Assembly (NCBI GenBank): GCA_014238285.1
Contig: JABABK010000016.1
Location: forward strand, 1-59,269
DNA: 59,269 bases
Direction: 5' to 3'
Source: Hellea sp.
GTDB lineage: Bacteria > Pseudomonadota > Alphaproteobacteria > Caulobacterales > Maricaulaceae
Shown here: one piece after another, positions 41,987-51,558 of the stretch
How positions within the stretch are numbered: the first letter of the stretch is position 1
How the letters are laid out: the number at the start of each line of letters is the position of its first letter
The notes under the pieces: model-generated
Told to the model about the DNA's origin: nothing
Seen by the model: only the letters and a program-made list of their open reading frames with translations
Database searches by the model: none
Position numbers and translations under genes: made by a program

Positions 41987-42736
41987 TTAAGCGCTTAAAA
42001 GGCCCAGTTCAGCCGCCTTCACAGCTGCGGCCGTGCGATTTGAAACAGAGAGCTTTGCAAATATGGTTCTTAGGTAGGCATCCACGGTATGTTTCGATAT
42101 GCCAATAATATCGCCAATAACCGAATTGCTTTTCCCTTGAGCCGCCCAATTTATTATTTCTTGCTCGCGCGCTGAAAACACAATCTTGCGAGACTCTGGC
42201 CGCGTCCAAAGTTCACAATATCTCTGATGAAACATTTGGCATATGGCATGTGCGGTCCGAGGGTGGTCAAAAAAGCTTGTATTGCTCTTTTCCCCTCGCA
42301 AATAAAACAAGCCAGTAAACGACTTTCCTGCGTGAACAGGGATAAATAAGCACTGGGAGTTTTCATCCAAAGGCCGCCAACCAACGTCTTGTTCTTTGAT
42401 CGAAATTGCTGAAAAAAAGCCATCGACGTCATAAAACGGCTTAAGCGTTCCCATTATTCTGGCCTTGGTTTGCCAAGCGCCAAGCCGAGAATAAACAAAC
42501 TCTTTGGTGAGTTCTAAATTCTCAGGAACTTTTTCATATCCATAATGATGGACTTCAATCATCTCGGTTTCATAGCAACTTTCGGGTGGTAGAAATATAT
42601 ACAAATATCTATAGATTTGCTGCGTCTTAAAATGCCGCGAAATAAGATCAAGCATATCTTTTTGAGACTCTGCGTACAAAGTCGTTTCGATATCTTTTAT
42701 ATTTAACCCACTCACAGTAACAAAATCCCAGTCCAA
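41987..42736 (-). CDS. LuxR-family transcriptional regulator
   Basis: A 249-residue regulator with a C-terminal LuxR-type HTH (FSAREQEIINWAAQGKSNSVIGDIIGISKHTVDAYLRTIFAKLSVSNR). The N-terminal 170 residues are of the autoinducer-binding type in length and arrangement, with aromatic positions such as SRLGAWQTKARIMG and FFSAISIKEQ, but I cannot confirm the acyl-homoserine-lactone pocket. No luxI gene is near, so it would be a LuxR solo. It is convergent with the SDR gene. Confidence 0.85.
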   Translation of the reverse strand: MDWDFVTVSGLNIKDIETTLYAESQKDMLDLISRHFKTQQIYRYLYIFLPPESCYETEMIEVHHYGYEKVPENLELTKEFVYSRLGAWQTKARIMGTLKPFYDVDGFFSAISIKEQDVGWRPLDENSQCLFIPVHAGKSFTGLFYLRGEKSNTSFFDHPRTAHAICQMFHQRYCELWTRPESRKIVFSAREQEIINWAAQGKSNSVIGDIIGISKHTVDAYLRTIFAKLSVSNRTAAAVKAAELGLLSA

Positions 42737-42913
42737 ATGACCTTAAGTCACTAGCAACCCATGCGAGTAACCACCTTAATGTCTAATTCCCAACGGTCGA
42801 TTGTTCTCTGTTATCGCTCTCTTATAGCGCGAATAATTTTCGCACACTCTCTTAAATAATGATTTAGACTGCGAAGTCAATATAGTAGCTTTCACTATAC
42901 ATCACTCTGTACA

Positions 42914-43765
42914 TTACTGGAAACTCGCCCAAATATCTTCGGCCCATGACTTTATTTGGAGCGCTTCTTGCCAGCGATCAGACATTTCATGACCCTCGGC
43001 ATCCGTAATCCCATAAGGCGGCGGGCCTAATTCACAGAGGAAAACAAGGTCTACATTATCGTCATTACGAGCGCGCCAAGACTTGAACCCATCGGCCCAC
43101 CAGTTCTTAAAAAGCTCAACCCACTGGGCATGTTGCGAGAACCCAATAGGCACTTGAATTTGCTCACGGCTGGCGATCCGGCCTTGAAAACAATCCGAAC
43201 GATCTAGTAATTTTTGAAACAAGCTTGCAAACTCTAGCGATAAAGGCAGGGCTAATTCTCGGCCCAAAACATAATGGGAAAAGTCGGCGCAAAGCCGCAT
43301 CTCCGGCACGGCGTCCATCAGTTCCAATGTGAAAAACATATCATTGGTGATACAATCACGGTGAGTTTCAAACATGATCGGCACACCCATATCACCCGCT
43401 ATATCGATCCAGCTGCGGACAATGGGCACGGCTTCGGGAACCGTCAGAGGATAGACCGTTCCGATAATACTAAATGTCGTGGCATTCATATCCTTTGAGA
43501 GCTGCAAAAGCGCCCGCATATCATCATCGGTCTTCGGGAAAGCATTGATCATGCACTCAAGGCCGTGTTTTTCAAACAGCGGCTTCTTGGCCAGACAGTC
43601 AGTAATTTCATCGGCGGCAGGATCAAGACACACACCCGCATAACCGGCACCCGCGATCATCTCAAAACGGGCTTCATCGCTATGCTCAAAGACCACGCCA
43701 TTTTCATCGGCTGGTCCACGAAGCTCCATGGCCCAAAGCGATTGGTAGATTTTTAGGGATTGCAT
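42914..43765 (-). CDS. Sugar phosphate isomerase/epimerase-like TIM barrel protein
   Basis: A 283-residue cytoplasmic protein with the AP-endonuclease-2/xylose isomerase-like barrel pattern: ARFEMIAGAGYAGVCLDPAADEI, NATTFSIIGTVYPL, VPIMFETHRDCITND (metal-site Glu and His) and LCADFSHYVLGRELALPL (Asp, His). LCELGPPPYGITDAEG is near the end. The substrate is not identifiable. It is the last gene of a three-gene unit with the desaturase and permease (gaps 11 and 12 bp). Confidence 0.82.
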   Translation of the reverse strand: MQSLKIYQSLWAMELRGPADENGVVFEHSDEARFEMIAGAGYAGVCLDPAADEITDCLAKKPLFEKHGLECMINAFPKTDDDMRALLQLSKDMNATTFSIIGTVYPLTVPEAVPIVRSWIDIAGDMGVPIMFETHRDCITNDMFFTLELMDAVPEMRLCADFSHYVLGRELALPLSLEFASLFQKLLDRSDCFQGRIASREQIQVPIGFSQHAQWVELFKNWWADGFKSWRARNDDNVDLVFLCELGPPPYGITDAEGHEMSDRWQEALQIKSWAEDIWASFQ

Positions 43766-43776
43766 AAATTCGCTGC

Positions 43777-44730
43777 CTAATAGCTGGTGATATCTTGCCC
43801 GGTATATTTGGACGTGCGTTCTTTTATGAGCTTTCGAAACATATGATATTGAAAACCAAAATGGCCCACTGTCTGCGGTTCTACGCCCGCAGTTTTGACC
43901 AGCTCACTATGCAGCTCAGACAGATTGAAAAACGGCACCATTGGGTAAGTATGATGGGCCGTATGATAGGGCATATTCCAGAATAAATATTGCATAATAG
44001 GACCCGCCTTTACCGTGCGGGTATTTTCGTAAATGTCATCCACATGGGGCATTCCCGTATGCTCGACGGTATTTTGCATGAATTGAAACCATTTCATCAC
44101 GACCATAGGCGCAATCCAGAACTTAACGGCGGCCCATGAGCCCAAAAGCATAGAAATCCCGATAATAATGGCATAGCCGAGCAGGAGCAGCCGCGCCTCT
44201 TTATGCACGGTCTTAAACTGCGGCGGCGTTAAATGCGGCCATCGATCTGTCTTACCCGCGGCGAGGCGAAAGACTTCTGCGATGCGCGATGGCCAATAGG
44301 AAATACCCGACATGTAAAGGAAAAAGGTCAAGAGCGTGAAAGGTTCTCCGCCAACAATTTCGGCATCTTTTTCCACATCTTGCGTGTAGCGATGATGCTG
44401 AAAATGTTCGAACTTATCCTGGTCCCGACCCATAAAAAGAATGAAGGTAAACAGGCGTCCGAAGACCTCGTTAAGCTTGCGAGTTTTAAAGACCGTATTA
44501 TGGCTAAGCTCATGGACACCGGCATAAAGACAGTTGATCAATATGCCCTGAATCATAAAAAATGGCACAGCCCACCATGTGCCCCAGGTAAATATCAAAG
44601 CCGCCGTGGTCAGTAGAATAGCGCCCAAATACGAGCCCGCCTGTAGCCAACCTCGAGCATCTGATTTTTGGCTCAAGGGTTTTAATACCTTGGATGACAA
44701 TTTATGTTGTTTAGCAAATGCGGCTTCCAT
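43777..44730 (-). CDS. Membrane fatty acid desaturase/hydroxylase
   Basis: A 317-residue di-iron membrane enzyme. Histidine boxes are GVHELSHNTVF, KFEHFQHHRYTQD and PYHTAHHTYPMVPF, between hydrophobic helices (for example YLGAILLTTAALIFTWGTWWAVPFF). This is the FA_desaturase pattern, which introduces a double bond or hydroxyl group in an acyl chain or a small lipid. The extra His in QNTVEHTGMPH fits the family. Middle gene of the permease-desaturase-epimerase unit, an unusual grouping. Confidence 0.9.
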   Translation of the reverse strand: MEAAFAKQHKLSSKVLKPLSQKSDARGWLQAGSYLGAILLTTAALIFTWGTWWAVPFFMIQGILINCLYAGVHELSHNTVFKTRKLNEVFGRLFTFILFMGRDQDKFEHFQHHRYTQDVEKDAEIVGGEPFTLLTFFLYMSGISYWPSRIAEVFRLAAGKTDRWPHLTPPQFKTVHKEARLLLLGYAIIIGISMLLGSWAAVKFWIAPMVVMKWFQFMQNTVEHTGMPHVDDIYENTRTVKAGPIMQYLFWNMPYHTAHHTYPMVPFFNLSELHSELVKTAGVEPQTVGHFGFQYHMFRKLIKERTSKYTGQDITSY

Positions 44731-44742
44731 AACTGCCTCTTA

Positions 44743-46032
44743 TCATTGCTGGCGTTTGAACAAAAGATAAAGCAGGCTCCCTGCTCCAATTAGTAATAAA
44801 CCCCATAACAACACGCTCCACCCTGACCCGCTAGCCGCAAGAATCGTATAAGCGACGGTCAAACTTGCGATCAGCGCCCAACCTTTGGCACTTTTCCAGC
44901 TATGTTTAAGTTCTGCCAGAGCCGAAACACCGTACGGGGCGAGTACGCAAAGGGTCGAGATGGAAATCAGAAAAGTGAATGCTTCGATCAGACTGCCCGA
45001 AAAATTCAACGCCAACAAAAGTGAAGCCAGCGTGGATGATAGAACCAAAGAGAAGACCGGGGCATTGCCACTATTACGCCAGGCAAGCTTTTTAGGCGCC
45101 AACCCATCGAGCGCAACCGCCATAGGCATTTGCCCCACGACCAAAATATTGCCGTTTAGCGATCCTGCCGTTGAAACCAAAGCGCCAAACCCGATAAAAC
45201 CAACAGCCCAGGGTCCCATGGATTTGGCGGCGTCAATAAAGGGTGCTTCGGAGCTCGCGAGGGTTTCAGATGGCACGAGCATCATAACGGCGAGGGTCGC
45301 CAAGATATAAACAAGCGCCACTGTGATGGCCCCTGAAACAACGGCGCGAGGAATTGTGCGCTCCGGATTAATCACATCACCCGCCGGAATGACAGCGGCC
45401 TCAACCCCGATAAAGGCCCACATGGTCAGTAAAGCTGTTGTTGCTATAGCGCCGCCGACCGGAGCATTCGCCGGATTAAATTCAGGGATCGTTTCAATCG
45501 ACCCCATGGTCAAGCCAAACCCGATCACCATCAAAAGCGGGATGAGTTTTAAAACAGTCAGTCCTAATTGCAGACCAGCCGCTTCTTCCACACCGCGAAT
45601 ATTCACGGCCGTTAGAGTCCAGATGAGGAGCAACGCCACACTACCCTGTATAACATTATTGGCGCCGAGTGCTGGAAAAACTACTCCAAGATAACCGGCA
45701 AAAGCCAAAGCGACTGCCGCGATCCCTATGGTCGTGCTGAGCCAATAACCCCAACCGATTAGGAATCCTGTAAGATCACCAAAGGCATCGCGCGCAAACG
45801 CATAGGGACCGCCAACGCCGTTTTTTGTGCGGTTGGCCAACCGTCCCAAAACAAAGGCCAAACCGATAACGCCGAAACTTGTCACGATCCAGCCCACGAG
45901 GCTGATTGATCCATAGGGCGCGAGTGTGGCTGGTAAAAGAAAAATTCCCGAACCAATCATCACGCCAACGGATATAGCCCAGCAACGCCAAAAGCCTATG
46001 CCGTATGGTTTTGTGGTTTCTGTCGCATCCAT
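44743..46032 (-). CDS. Amino acid permease, APC superfamily
   Basis: A 429-residue transporter with about 12 membrane helices. Signature pieces are RCWAISVGVMIGSGIFLLPATLAPYG (unwound TM1), GGPYAFARDAFGDLTGFLIGWGYWLS (TM3 region) and LTMWAFIGVEAAVIPAGDVINPERTIPRAVVSG (TM6). These match the APA family (arginine/agmatine, ornithine and related). It probably exchanges or imports an amino acid or amine. It is the first gene in the unit and is divergent from a small lipoprotein. Confidence 0.92.
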   Translation of the reverse strand: MDATETTKPYGIGFWRCWAISVGVMIGSGIFLLPATLAPYGSISLVGWIVTSFGVIGLAFVLGRLANRTKNGVGGPYAFARDAFGDLTGFLIGWGYWLSTTIGIAAVALAFAGYLGVVFPALGANNVIQGSVALLLIWTLTAVNIRGVEEAAGLQLGLTVLKLIPLLMVIGFGLTMGSIETIPEFNPANAPVGGAIATTALLTMWAFIGVEAAVIPAGDVINPERTIPRAVVSGAITVALVYILATLAVMMLVPSETLASSEAPFIDAAKSMGPWAVGFIGFGALVSTAGSLNGNILVVGQMPMAVALDGLAPKKLAWRNSGNAPVFSLVLSSTLASLLLALNFSGSLIEAFTFLISISTLCVLAPYGVSALAELKHSWKSAKGWALIASLTVAYTILAASGSGWSVLLWGLLLIGAGSLLYLLFKRQQ

Positions 46033-46099
46033 TGGTTTTACTCACGATTTAAGCTAGCCTGATACTGACCACATAAATCCTTTTAGCGAAAGTTAAATC

Positions 46100-46558
46100 A
46101 TGCGCTTCATCATTGTTGGTATTATAGTTATTATTCTAGCATCATGCGGCCCATCAAAACCGACCTCAGATATTTCAGCTCAAAGCGCGTTTGAAACTTA
46201 TGTAGCGGCGCTTAATCAAGGCGATGTGGTCAAAGCGGCTTCTTATTATGACACAGCAGATGGCTTTCACTGGATCGAACGGGGCCATGTTCAATATGAA
46301 ACAGGTGCTGAGGCGGGAAAGGCTCTAATGGCGCTGCAGTCCGGCGGCGGACAGTCTGAAATGACTCTGGATAATATCCGCGTCGCTGAACTCACTCAAA
46401 ACTCGGCGTTGATCTCCAGCCATTTTGATTTCGTCATGACGTCTGAAAGTGGTGAGCTGCAATTTGCCTTTGATGGCTGGATGACGGTGGGAATGGTTAA
46501 ACGTGAAGACGGATGGAAAATCGCCGGCGGACAAACTGGACCGGGGCTCTCTGATTAA
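46100..46558 (+). CDS. SnoaL/NTF2-like lipoprotein
   Basis: A 152-residue protein. The lipoprotein signal reads MRFIIVGIIVIILASCGPSK (lipobox LASC). The mature part has the cystatin-like NTF2 pattern AFETYVAALNQGDVVKAASYYD, with strands ISSHFDFVMTSE and EDGWKIAGGQTGPG. NTF2-like domains of this type often carry small ligand sites, but none of the catalytic residues is diagnostic. Lipid-anchored, probably periplasmic. It precedes the radical SAM gene by 49 bp on the same strand. Confidence 0.7.
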   Translation: MRFIIVGIIVIILASCGPSKPTSDISAQSAFETYVAALNQGDVVKAASYYDTADGFHWIERGHVQYETGAEAGKALMALQSGGGQSEMTLDNIRVAELTQNSALISSHFDFVMTSESGELQFAFDGWMTVGMVKREDGWKIAGGQTGPGLSD

Positions 46559-46607
46559 ACACAAAAATGTGTATCGACGTAGCAGGCTTTTCAGCTAAAC
46601 AGGCCCA

Positions 46608-47549
46608 ATGAACGCCCTCATTGATCCTGCTAAATTTAAAGACCCATTTGTAACAGCCAAAGGCGAAACCCGTGCCTCTGTGCCCTGGGATCACCTAAAA
46701 ACCCTGTGGCTCAATACAGGCAGTCTTTGCAATATCGAATGCGCTAATTGCTACATTGAAAGCTCGCCAACAGCAGATCATTTTTCTTATCTTAGGCCAA
46801 GCGATGTCGAGCCATATCTAGACGAAATTGACACTATGGGCATAGGCCCCGTTGAGATCGGAATGACAGGCGGCGAGCCTTGTATGAACCCCGCCTTCCC
46901 CAAACTCTGCGAGATGATTTTAGGGCGTGGGCATAGTCTTTTGGTTCTGACCAATGCCATGAAACCCATGATGCGACCCCGGGTTCAAAATGCTATTCTT
47001 GAGCTTGAAAAAATCTATCCCGGTAAAATGACATTTCGGGCAAGCTTGGATCACTTCTCGGCCAAAGGTCATGACGAAGAACGCGGCGCGGGTAGCTTTG
47101 ATATCGCTTTAATCGGGCTTAAATGGCTATCTCAAAACGGCATCGCACTTAATATCGCTGGACGGTCTATGTTTAGCGAAAGCGAAGGCGCGGCGCGAAC
47201 CGGTTATGCCGAGCTGATACAAAAACAAGGCTGGCCTATAGACGCCGCTAATCCTGCGGATCTTATGCTCTTCCCTGAAATGGACGATAAAGTCGATGTC
47301 CCCGAGATTACAACAGATTGCTGGAACATATTAAACGTCCATCCCGAAGCCATGATGTGCGCTAATTCCCGCATGGTGGTTAAAAGAAAAGGGGCCAAAG
47401 CCCCTACTCTTCTTTCTTGTACGCTATTGTGGGATGATGCCCAATTTGAGATGGGAACAACCCTCAAAGAGAGCCTGACCCCAGTTCAGCTCAACCACCC
47501 GCACTGCGCCAAATTCTGCGTTTTAGGCGGCGCGAGCTGCTCGGCTTAA
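46608..47549 (+). CDS. Radical SAM protein
   Basis: A 313-residue iron-sulfur enzyme. The cluster motif is CNIECANCY (CxxxCxxC) at about residue 43, followed by MTGGEPCMNPAF (GGE element) and the SAM-binding barrel. C-terminal cysteines at CWNILNVHPEAMMC, LLSCTLLWD and HCAKFCVLGGASC could ligate an auxiliary cluster. It may be involved in a small-molecule or peptide modification; no precursor peptide is seen next to it. It precedes three convergent S9 peptidase genes, with only 10 bp between stops. Confidence 0.88.
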   Translation: MNALIDPAKFKDPFVTAKGETRASVPWDHLKTLWLNTGSLCNIECANCYIESSPTADHFSYLRPSDVEPYLDEIDTMGIGPVEIGMTGGEPCMNPAFPKLCEMILGRGHSLLVLTNAMKPMMRPRVQNAILELEKIYPGKMTFRASLDHFSAKGHDEERGAGSFDIALIGLKWLSQNGIALNIAGRSMFSESEGAARTGYAELIQKQGWPIDAANPADLMLFPEMDDKVDVPEITTDCWNILNVHPEAMMCANSRMVVKRKGAKAPTLLSCTLLWDDAQFEMGTTLKESLTPVQLNHPHCAKFCVLGGASCSA

Positions 47550-47559
47550 TACGGGTTAT

Positions 47560-49506
47560 TTAGTCCGTCATATATTCACTTTTACCAACGGACTTTTCGA
47601 GAAATTTCTCAAGTTCTTCAAAGAACTCAATACGGTTTTTTTCATTCGATAAGAAGTGATCTTCGTCTTTAAACTCGATAGCCGTTACTTTCGCGCTACT
47701 TTTCTTAAGGGCGGATTTCATCCGCTTAAACTGGTCGAAGTGAACACGCTGATCTAGCTTTCCATGCGCAATAAAGACAGGCATCGACAATTCTTCGGCT
47801 CTTTTAACAGGTGAATTTTCCTTAAGGTCATCCTTGTTTTCAAAACCTTTTAAAACAAAATTTTGCACACTGATCCGGCCAAATCGATATTTCTTCATAT
47901 CATTGATCATGTCTTTCAAGTCCGTGACACCTGCCATTGATATTGAACATGCGTAGAGATCTGGATTTTTAATCGCGCCTATTAAGGCAGCATAACCACC
48001 ATAGGACCAGCCTGCGATGCAGGTACGCTTTGGGTCCGCATAACCTTTGTCCAAAAGCCAGCGGGTACCATCTTCAACGTCTTCTTGCATCACCACCCAG
48101 TTTTCCCGGCCTGCATCTTTGAATTTCTTACCGTAACCCGCTGAACCTCTAAAGTTCATTTGCAATACGCCATATCCGCGTGTTGCAAAAAATTGAGCAA
48201 AATAATCAAAGTTTTTTTGTTTCCGTGCATAGGGCCCGCCGTGAGGCAAGACGATAAAGGGTAAGTTTTTAAGCTGAGAATTATCTGTTATCGATGGCGG
48301 TAGCGTTACATATGCTGGAATTTTTTCGCCGTCTCTAGCCGTATATCTTACAACTGAAACACGTCCCATATCTTTCATCGGAAGATTTTCGCGATAGGTT
48401 CCAACTTTTGACATATTTCCAGCTTCACCCTTCAATAGATACAAAGCGCCTGGCTCACTGGCGTGACTGAGCTTCACCAATATTTCATCACCCGTTTTGG
48501 ATTGATCGATATATTTAACTGTAAAGGCTGGATGTTTTTGACGCAGCCGCTCTAGGGCACTGCCATGCTGGTCAAATAGCTCGATTTGGGGGGTATCTGC
48601 GACATAGCTTGCCCCCACGACTTCTTTCCCATCACCGCTTAGAACGAGCCCGCCAGCATCGTAATCCTCATTATGGAAGAGTTTTCTTGTAAATGATTTT
48701 TGAGAAAGGTCGTAAACATATAATCCAACTGTGTCCTTACCGGCTCGCCTCCCGACAATAAGTTCGTCTGGATTTGATGTGAATCCGCGAATATCAGCAT
48801 CAGCATCAAGCCCAGGGAAATCATCACCCTTAAGCCATTTTTCGGTTAGGGATTCACGAATTGTAAGGTACCAATCTCCGTCCCCAGTATCCTTACGACC
48901 CTGCCCCACGCGAACGTCACCGGTTAAATCCGTATACCATTCCTGAATGCTTACTCGGCCCTTTTTTACACGGCTATAGCCTCCAGTCGCAACTTTAACC
49001 TTTTGTACGTCCGGCGCTCTTGCATTATCATCTGAAAAACTCATCAAAATATGATCGGGATCGCCTTCAAGAAAGTCGATAACGTCATTATTATATTGTC
49101 GTAAAATGTCTTTTGGCTTAATTAGCAGCTTTATTTTTTTAGTCTCGACATTCATAGAGTAGAGAAAACCCGCTGTTACAGGCGTTGTTCCAATCCTCTC
49201 ATTTTGCCAAACACTAACTAAAATATAATCCTCATTAGCCCATTTAAGCCATTGCGGCTTAACACCTTCAGGCAAGCCAACAACGATAGGATCACCGCCA
49301 ACATCGGTTTCATTGTAGACGAGTAAACCATACCCACCGCCCAAATTAGCAAACATCGCTATCTTTGTCCCATCAGGCGAGATGGCCGCATCGTATATAA
49401 GAGGCAATCGCCCGAACTCTTTGGCAGGCGGCGCTGCAAAAGCTGAAGCTGCAAGGAATATAATCACTGCAGAAACAATGCCGACAAACCTCAAAAGACT
49501 AAACAT
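47560..49506 (-). CDS. Exported S9 (prolyl oligopeptidase-type) peptidase, copy 3
   Basis: A 648-residue serine peptidase, last of three tandem homologues. A signal peptide ends near ASAFA-APP. The N-terminal half has beta-propeller blades beginning LPLIYDAAISPDGTKIAMF, and the C-terminal half is the alpha/beta hydrolase. The triad is Ser501 in GWSYGGYAA, Asp585 in AHGKLDQRVHF and His617 in DEDHFLS. Conserved PFIVLPHGGPYAR precedes the active site. Such enzymes remove dipeptides or cleave short peptides in the periplasm. Its 3' region has 164 bp identical with the middle copy. Confidence 0.92.
   Translation of the reverse strand: MFSLLRFVGIVSAVIIFLAASAFAAPPAKEFGRLPLIYDAAISPDGTKIAMFANLGGGYGLLVYNETDVGGDPIVVGLPEGVKPQWLKWANEDYILVSVWQNERIGTTPVTAGFLYSMNVETKKIKLLIKPKDILRQYNNDVIDFLEGDPDHILMSFSDDNARAPDVQKVKVATGGYSRVKKGRVSIQEWYTDLTGDVRVGQGRKDTGDGDWYLTIRESLTEKWLKGDDFPGLDADADIRGFTSNPDELIVGRRAGKDTVGLYVYDLSQKSFTRKLFHNEDYDAGGLVLSGDGKEVVGASYVADTPQIELFDQHGSALERLRQKHPAFTVKYIDQSKTGDEILVKLSHASEPGALYLLKGEAGNMSKVGTYRENLPMKDMGRVSVVRYTARDGEKIPAYVTLPPSITDNSQLKNLPFIVLPHGGPYARKQKNFDYFAQFFATRGYGVLQMNFRGSAGYGKKFKDAGRENWVVMQEDVEDGTRWLLDKGYADPKRTCIAGWSYGGYAALIGAIKNPDLYACSISMAGVTDLKDMINDMKKYRFGRISVQNFVLKGFENKDDLKENSPVKRAEELSMPVFIAHGKLDQRVHFDQFKRMKSALKKSSAKVTAIEFKDEDHFLSNEKNRIEFFEELEKFLEKSVGKSEYMTD
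47591..47754 (-). repeat. 164-bp tract identical to 49572-49735 (within S9 gene copies)
   Basis: Every base of 47591-47754 matches 49572-49735, whereas surrounding sequence of the two genes has diverged clearly in both directions. The tract codes for the segment from Asp585 (DQRVHFDQFKRMKSALKKSS) to the last helix. This pattern is best explained by recent gene conversion between the tandem copies. Confidence 0.85.
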
Positions 49507-49540
49507 ACTAACCCCACCTTATTATCCAGCATATCAGCAC

Positions 49541-51520
49541 CTAATCAGCCATATACTCGCTTTTGCCGACAGACTTTTCGAGAAATTTCTCAAGTTCTTC
49601 AAAGAACTCAATACGGTTTTTTTCATTCGATAAGAAGTGATCTTCGTCTTTAAACTCGATAGCCGTTACTTTCGCGCTACTTTTCTTAAGGGCGGATTTC
49701 ATCCGCTTAAACTGGTCGAAGTGAACACGCTGATCCAACGTACCATGGGCCAGAAATACTGGACCTGTCATTTCCTCAGCCCGCTTTACCGGCGAATTTT
49801 CTTTGACATCATCTTTATCTTCAAATCCTTCCAAAAAACTGCGAGCATTTAAACGACCGAACTTATATTTTTTCATATCATTAATGAGATCATTTAAATC
49901 GGTCACACCCGCCATAGAAATAGTGCAAGCGTATAATTCCGGAGCTTTGATGCTGCCTATAAGCGCCGCGTAACCACCATATGACCACCCGGCAACACAG
50001 GTCTTCTCTGGATCCGCGTAACCCTTTTCATACAACCATTTTGTTCCATCTTCTACGTCCTCCTGCATGACCACCCAACGCTCGCGTCCCGCATCGGCAA
50101 AGTCCTTGCCATAACCAGCTGACCCGCGAAAATTCATCTGAAGTACACCGTAACCCCGGGTCGTAAAAAATTGCGCCAGATAGTCAAAACGTTTAGAATC
50201 GCGGGCATAGGGTCCGCCATGCGGTAAAATAATGAACGGTAAGTTGCTGATTTGAGATGTTTCAGTAATGCTCGGCGGAATTGTAACATAGGCTGGAATT
50301 TTTTGACCATCCCTCGCAATGTAACGTACAGACATAACTAAACCTAAATCGGTGTTTGGAATATTCCCATATAGAGCGCTAATTTTCTTTACATCATTGG
50401 TTTTCGTATCCAGTATGAAAACCCCGCCAGCATCACTTGGGTTGCTGACCTTGACCAAAACCTTGGAATAATCCGCCGTACTGTCCATATAATCGACCGT
50501 AAAGTCTGGAAATCTTTTCCGAAGTTTTTCAAGCGCAGTATCAGCACTTCCAAATAGTTCAATTTCATTGCCTTCAGATATGTAACTTGCACCAACAATT
50601 TCTGTCCGATTGGCATTATAAACTAATCCTCCAACATCATAATTATCGTTATGAAACAATTTACGAGTGATCTGTTTTTGCCCCAAGTCATAAACATAAA
50701 GGCCGCTTGTATCTTTACCAGCATAGTCACCAACAACCATTTCATCTGGATTAGACGTGAAGCCGTAAATATCGGTGTCGGCCTTCAAGCCTGGATAGCT
50801 CTTATAGCTACTCCATGAATCACTACCGGATTCCCTGATCTCAAGGGTCCACTTTTCTTTACTGATATCCTTTAACCCCTGCCCTACCCGGACCTCTCCC
50901 CGTAAGTCAGTGAACCACTTTTGAATGGTTTCTGACCCGCGCTGTATGCGCTGGTAACTCCCAGTTCTAACATTTACTTTTTGCACTTCGGGACCAGGAT
51001 CGCTATCATCCGCAAAACTCATCAACATATGCTCAGGGTCATTTCCTAAATAATCGATCACGACATTGTTAAATTGACGATAAAATAGGTTGGAGCCAAC
51101 TTTAGAAGTTGATTTTTTTGTATCATCGGGCTTGATTAATATTTTTCCCTTTTTCGCATTGACGTCAAAGGAAAAAATTGAGCCCACTGAAATGGGGGTT
51201 CCGTGAAGATTTTGATTTTGCCAAATACTCGCGAGAACAATTTCATTATTCGCCCACTTTATCCAGCCAGGTTTGACACCGTCTTCCATCCCAATGGGAA
51301 AAGGGTCTTGGCCACTGCCATCGATATAAAAAATACCGATGCCGTAACTTCCGTTCATATTCACGTAAGCGGCAATTTTAGTTCCGTCTGGCGAAATGGC
51401 AGCATCATAAATAAGCGGTAAGCCCCCAAATTCCTTAGCAGGCGGCGCGGCAAAAGCAGATGTCGCTAGAAATATAAGCGACGTAAATCCACCCATAAAG
51501 AAACGTAAAAAGTTCCCCAT
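49541..51520 (-). CDS. Exported S9 (prolyl oligopeptidase-type) peptidase, copy 2
   Basis: A 659-residue homologue of its two neighbours, sharing the same order: signal peptide (MGNFLRFFMGGFTSLIFLAT), propeller region, and hydrolase domain with nucleophile motif GWSYGGYAALIG, the acid in GTLDQRVHF and His in DEDHFLSNE. Compared with copy 3 the propeller region is longer by several residues (KKSTSKVGSNLFYRQFNN, also seen in copy 1). It is separated from copy 3 by 34 bp and from copy 1 by 38 bp, so all three may be co-transcribed. Substrate specificity is unknown. Confidence 0.92.
   Translation of the reverse strand: MGNFLRFFMGGFTSLIFLATSAFAAPPAKEFGGLPLIYDAAISPDGTKIAAYVNMNGSYGIGIFYIDGSGQDPFPIGMEDGVKPGWIKWANNEIVLASIWQNQNLHGTPISVGSIFSFDVNAKKGKILIKPDDTKKSTSKVGSNLFYRQFNNVVIDYLGNDPEHMLMSFADDSDPGPEVQKVNVRTGSYQRIQRGSETIQKWFTDLRGEVRVGQGLKDISKEKWTLEIRESGSDSWSSYKSYPGLKADTDIYGFTSNPDEMVVGDYAGKDTSGLYVYDLGQKQITRKLFHNDNYDVGGLVYNANRTEIVGASYISEGNEIELFGSADTALEKLRKRFPDFTVDYMDSTADYSKVLVKVSNPSDAGGVFILDTKTNDVKKISALYGNIPNTDLGLVMSVRYIARDGQKIPAYVTIPPSITETSQISNLPFIILPHGGPYARDSKRFDYLAQFFTTRGYGVLQMNFRGSAGYGKDFADAGRERWVVMQEDVEDGTKWLYEKGYADPEKTCVAGWSYGGYAALIGSIKAPELYACTISMAGVTDLNDLINDMKKYKFGRLNARSFLEGFEDKDDVKENSPVKRAEEMTGPVFLAHGTLDQRVHFDQFKRMKSALKKSSAKVTAIEFKDEDHFLSNEKNRIEFFEELEKFLEKSVGKSEYMAD
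49572..49735 (-). repeat. 164-bp tract identical to 47591-47754
   Basis: Partner of the identical tract at 47591-47754. The flanking bases differ immediately outside the two ends. In the third copy (51588-51754 region) the same segment is diverged, so the conversion involves only two of the three genes. Confidence 0.85.
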
Positions 51521-51558
51521 AACTTATTCTTTCTTCTAACTAGTGATTAAGCTTAAAT

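Noticed and set aside
41987-42736. Quorum-sensing pair
   Set aside because: There is no luxI homologue in the window; the regulator may be a solo or sense something else.
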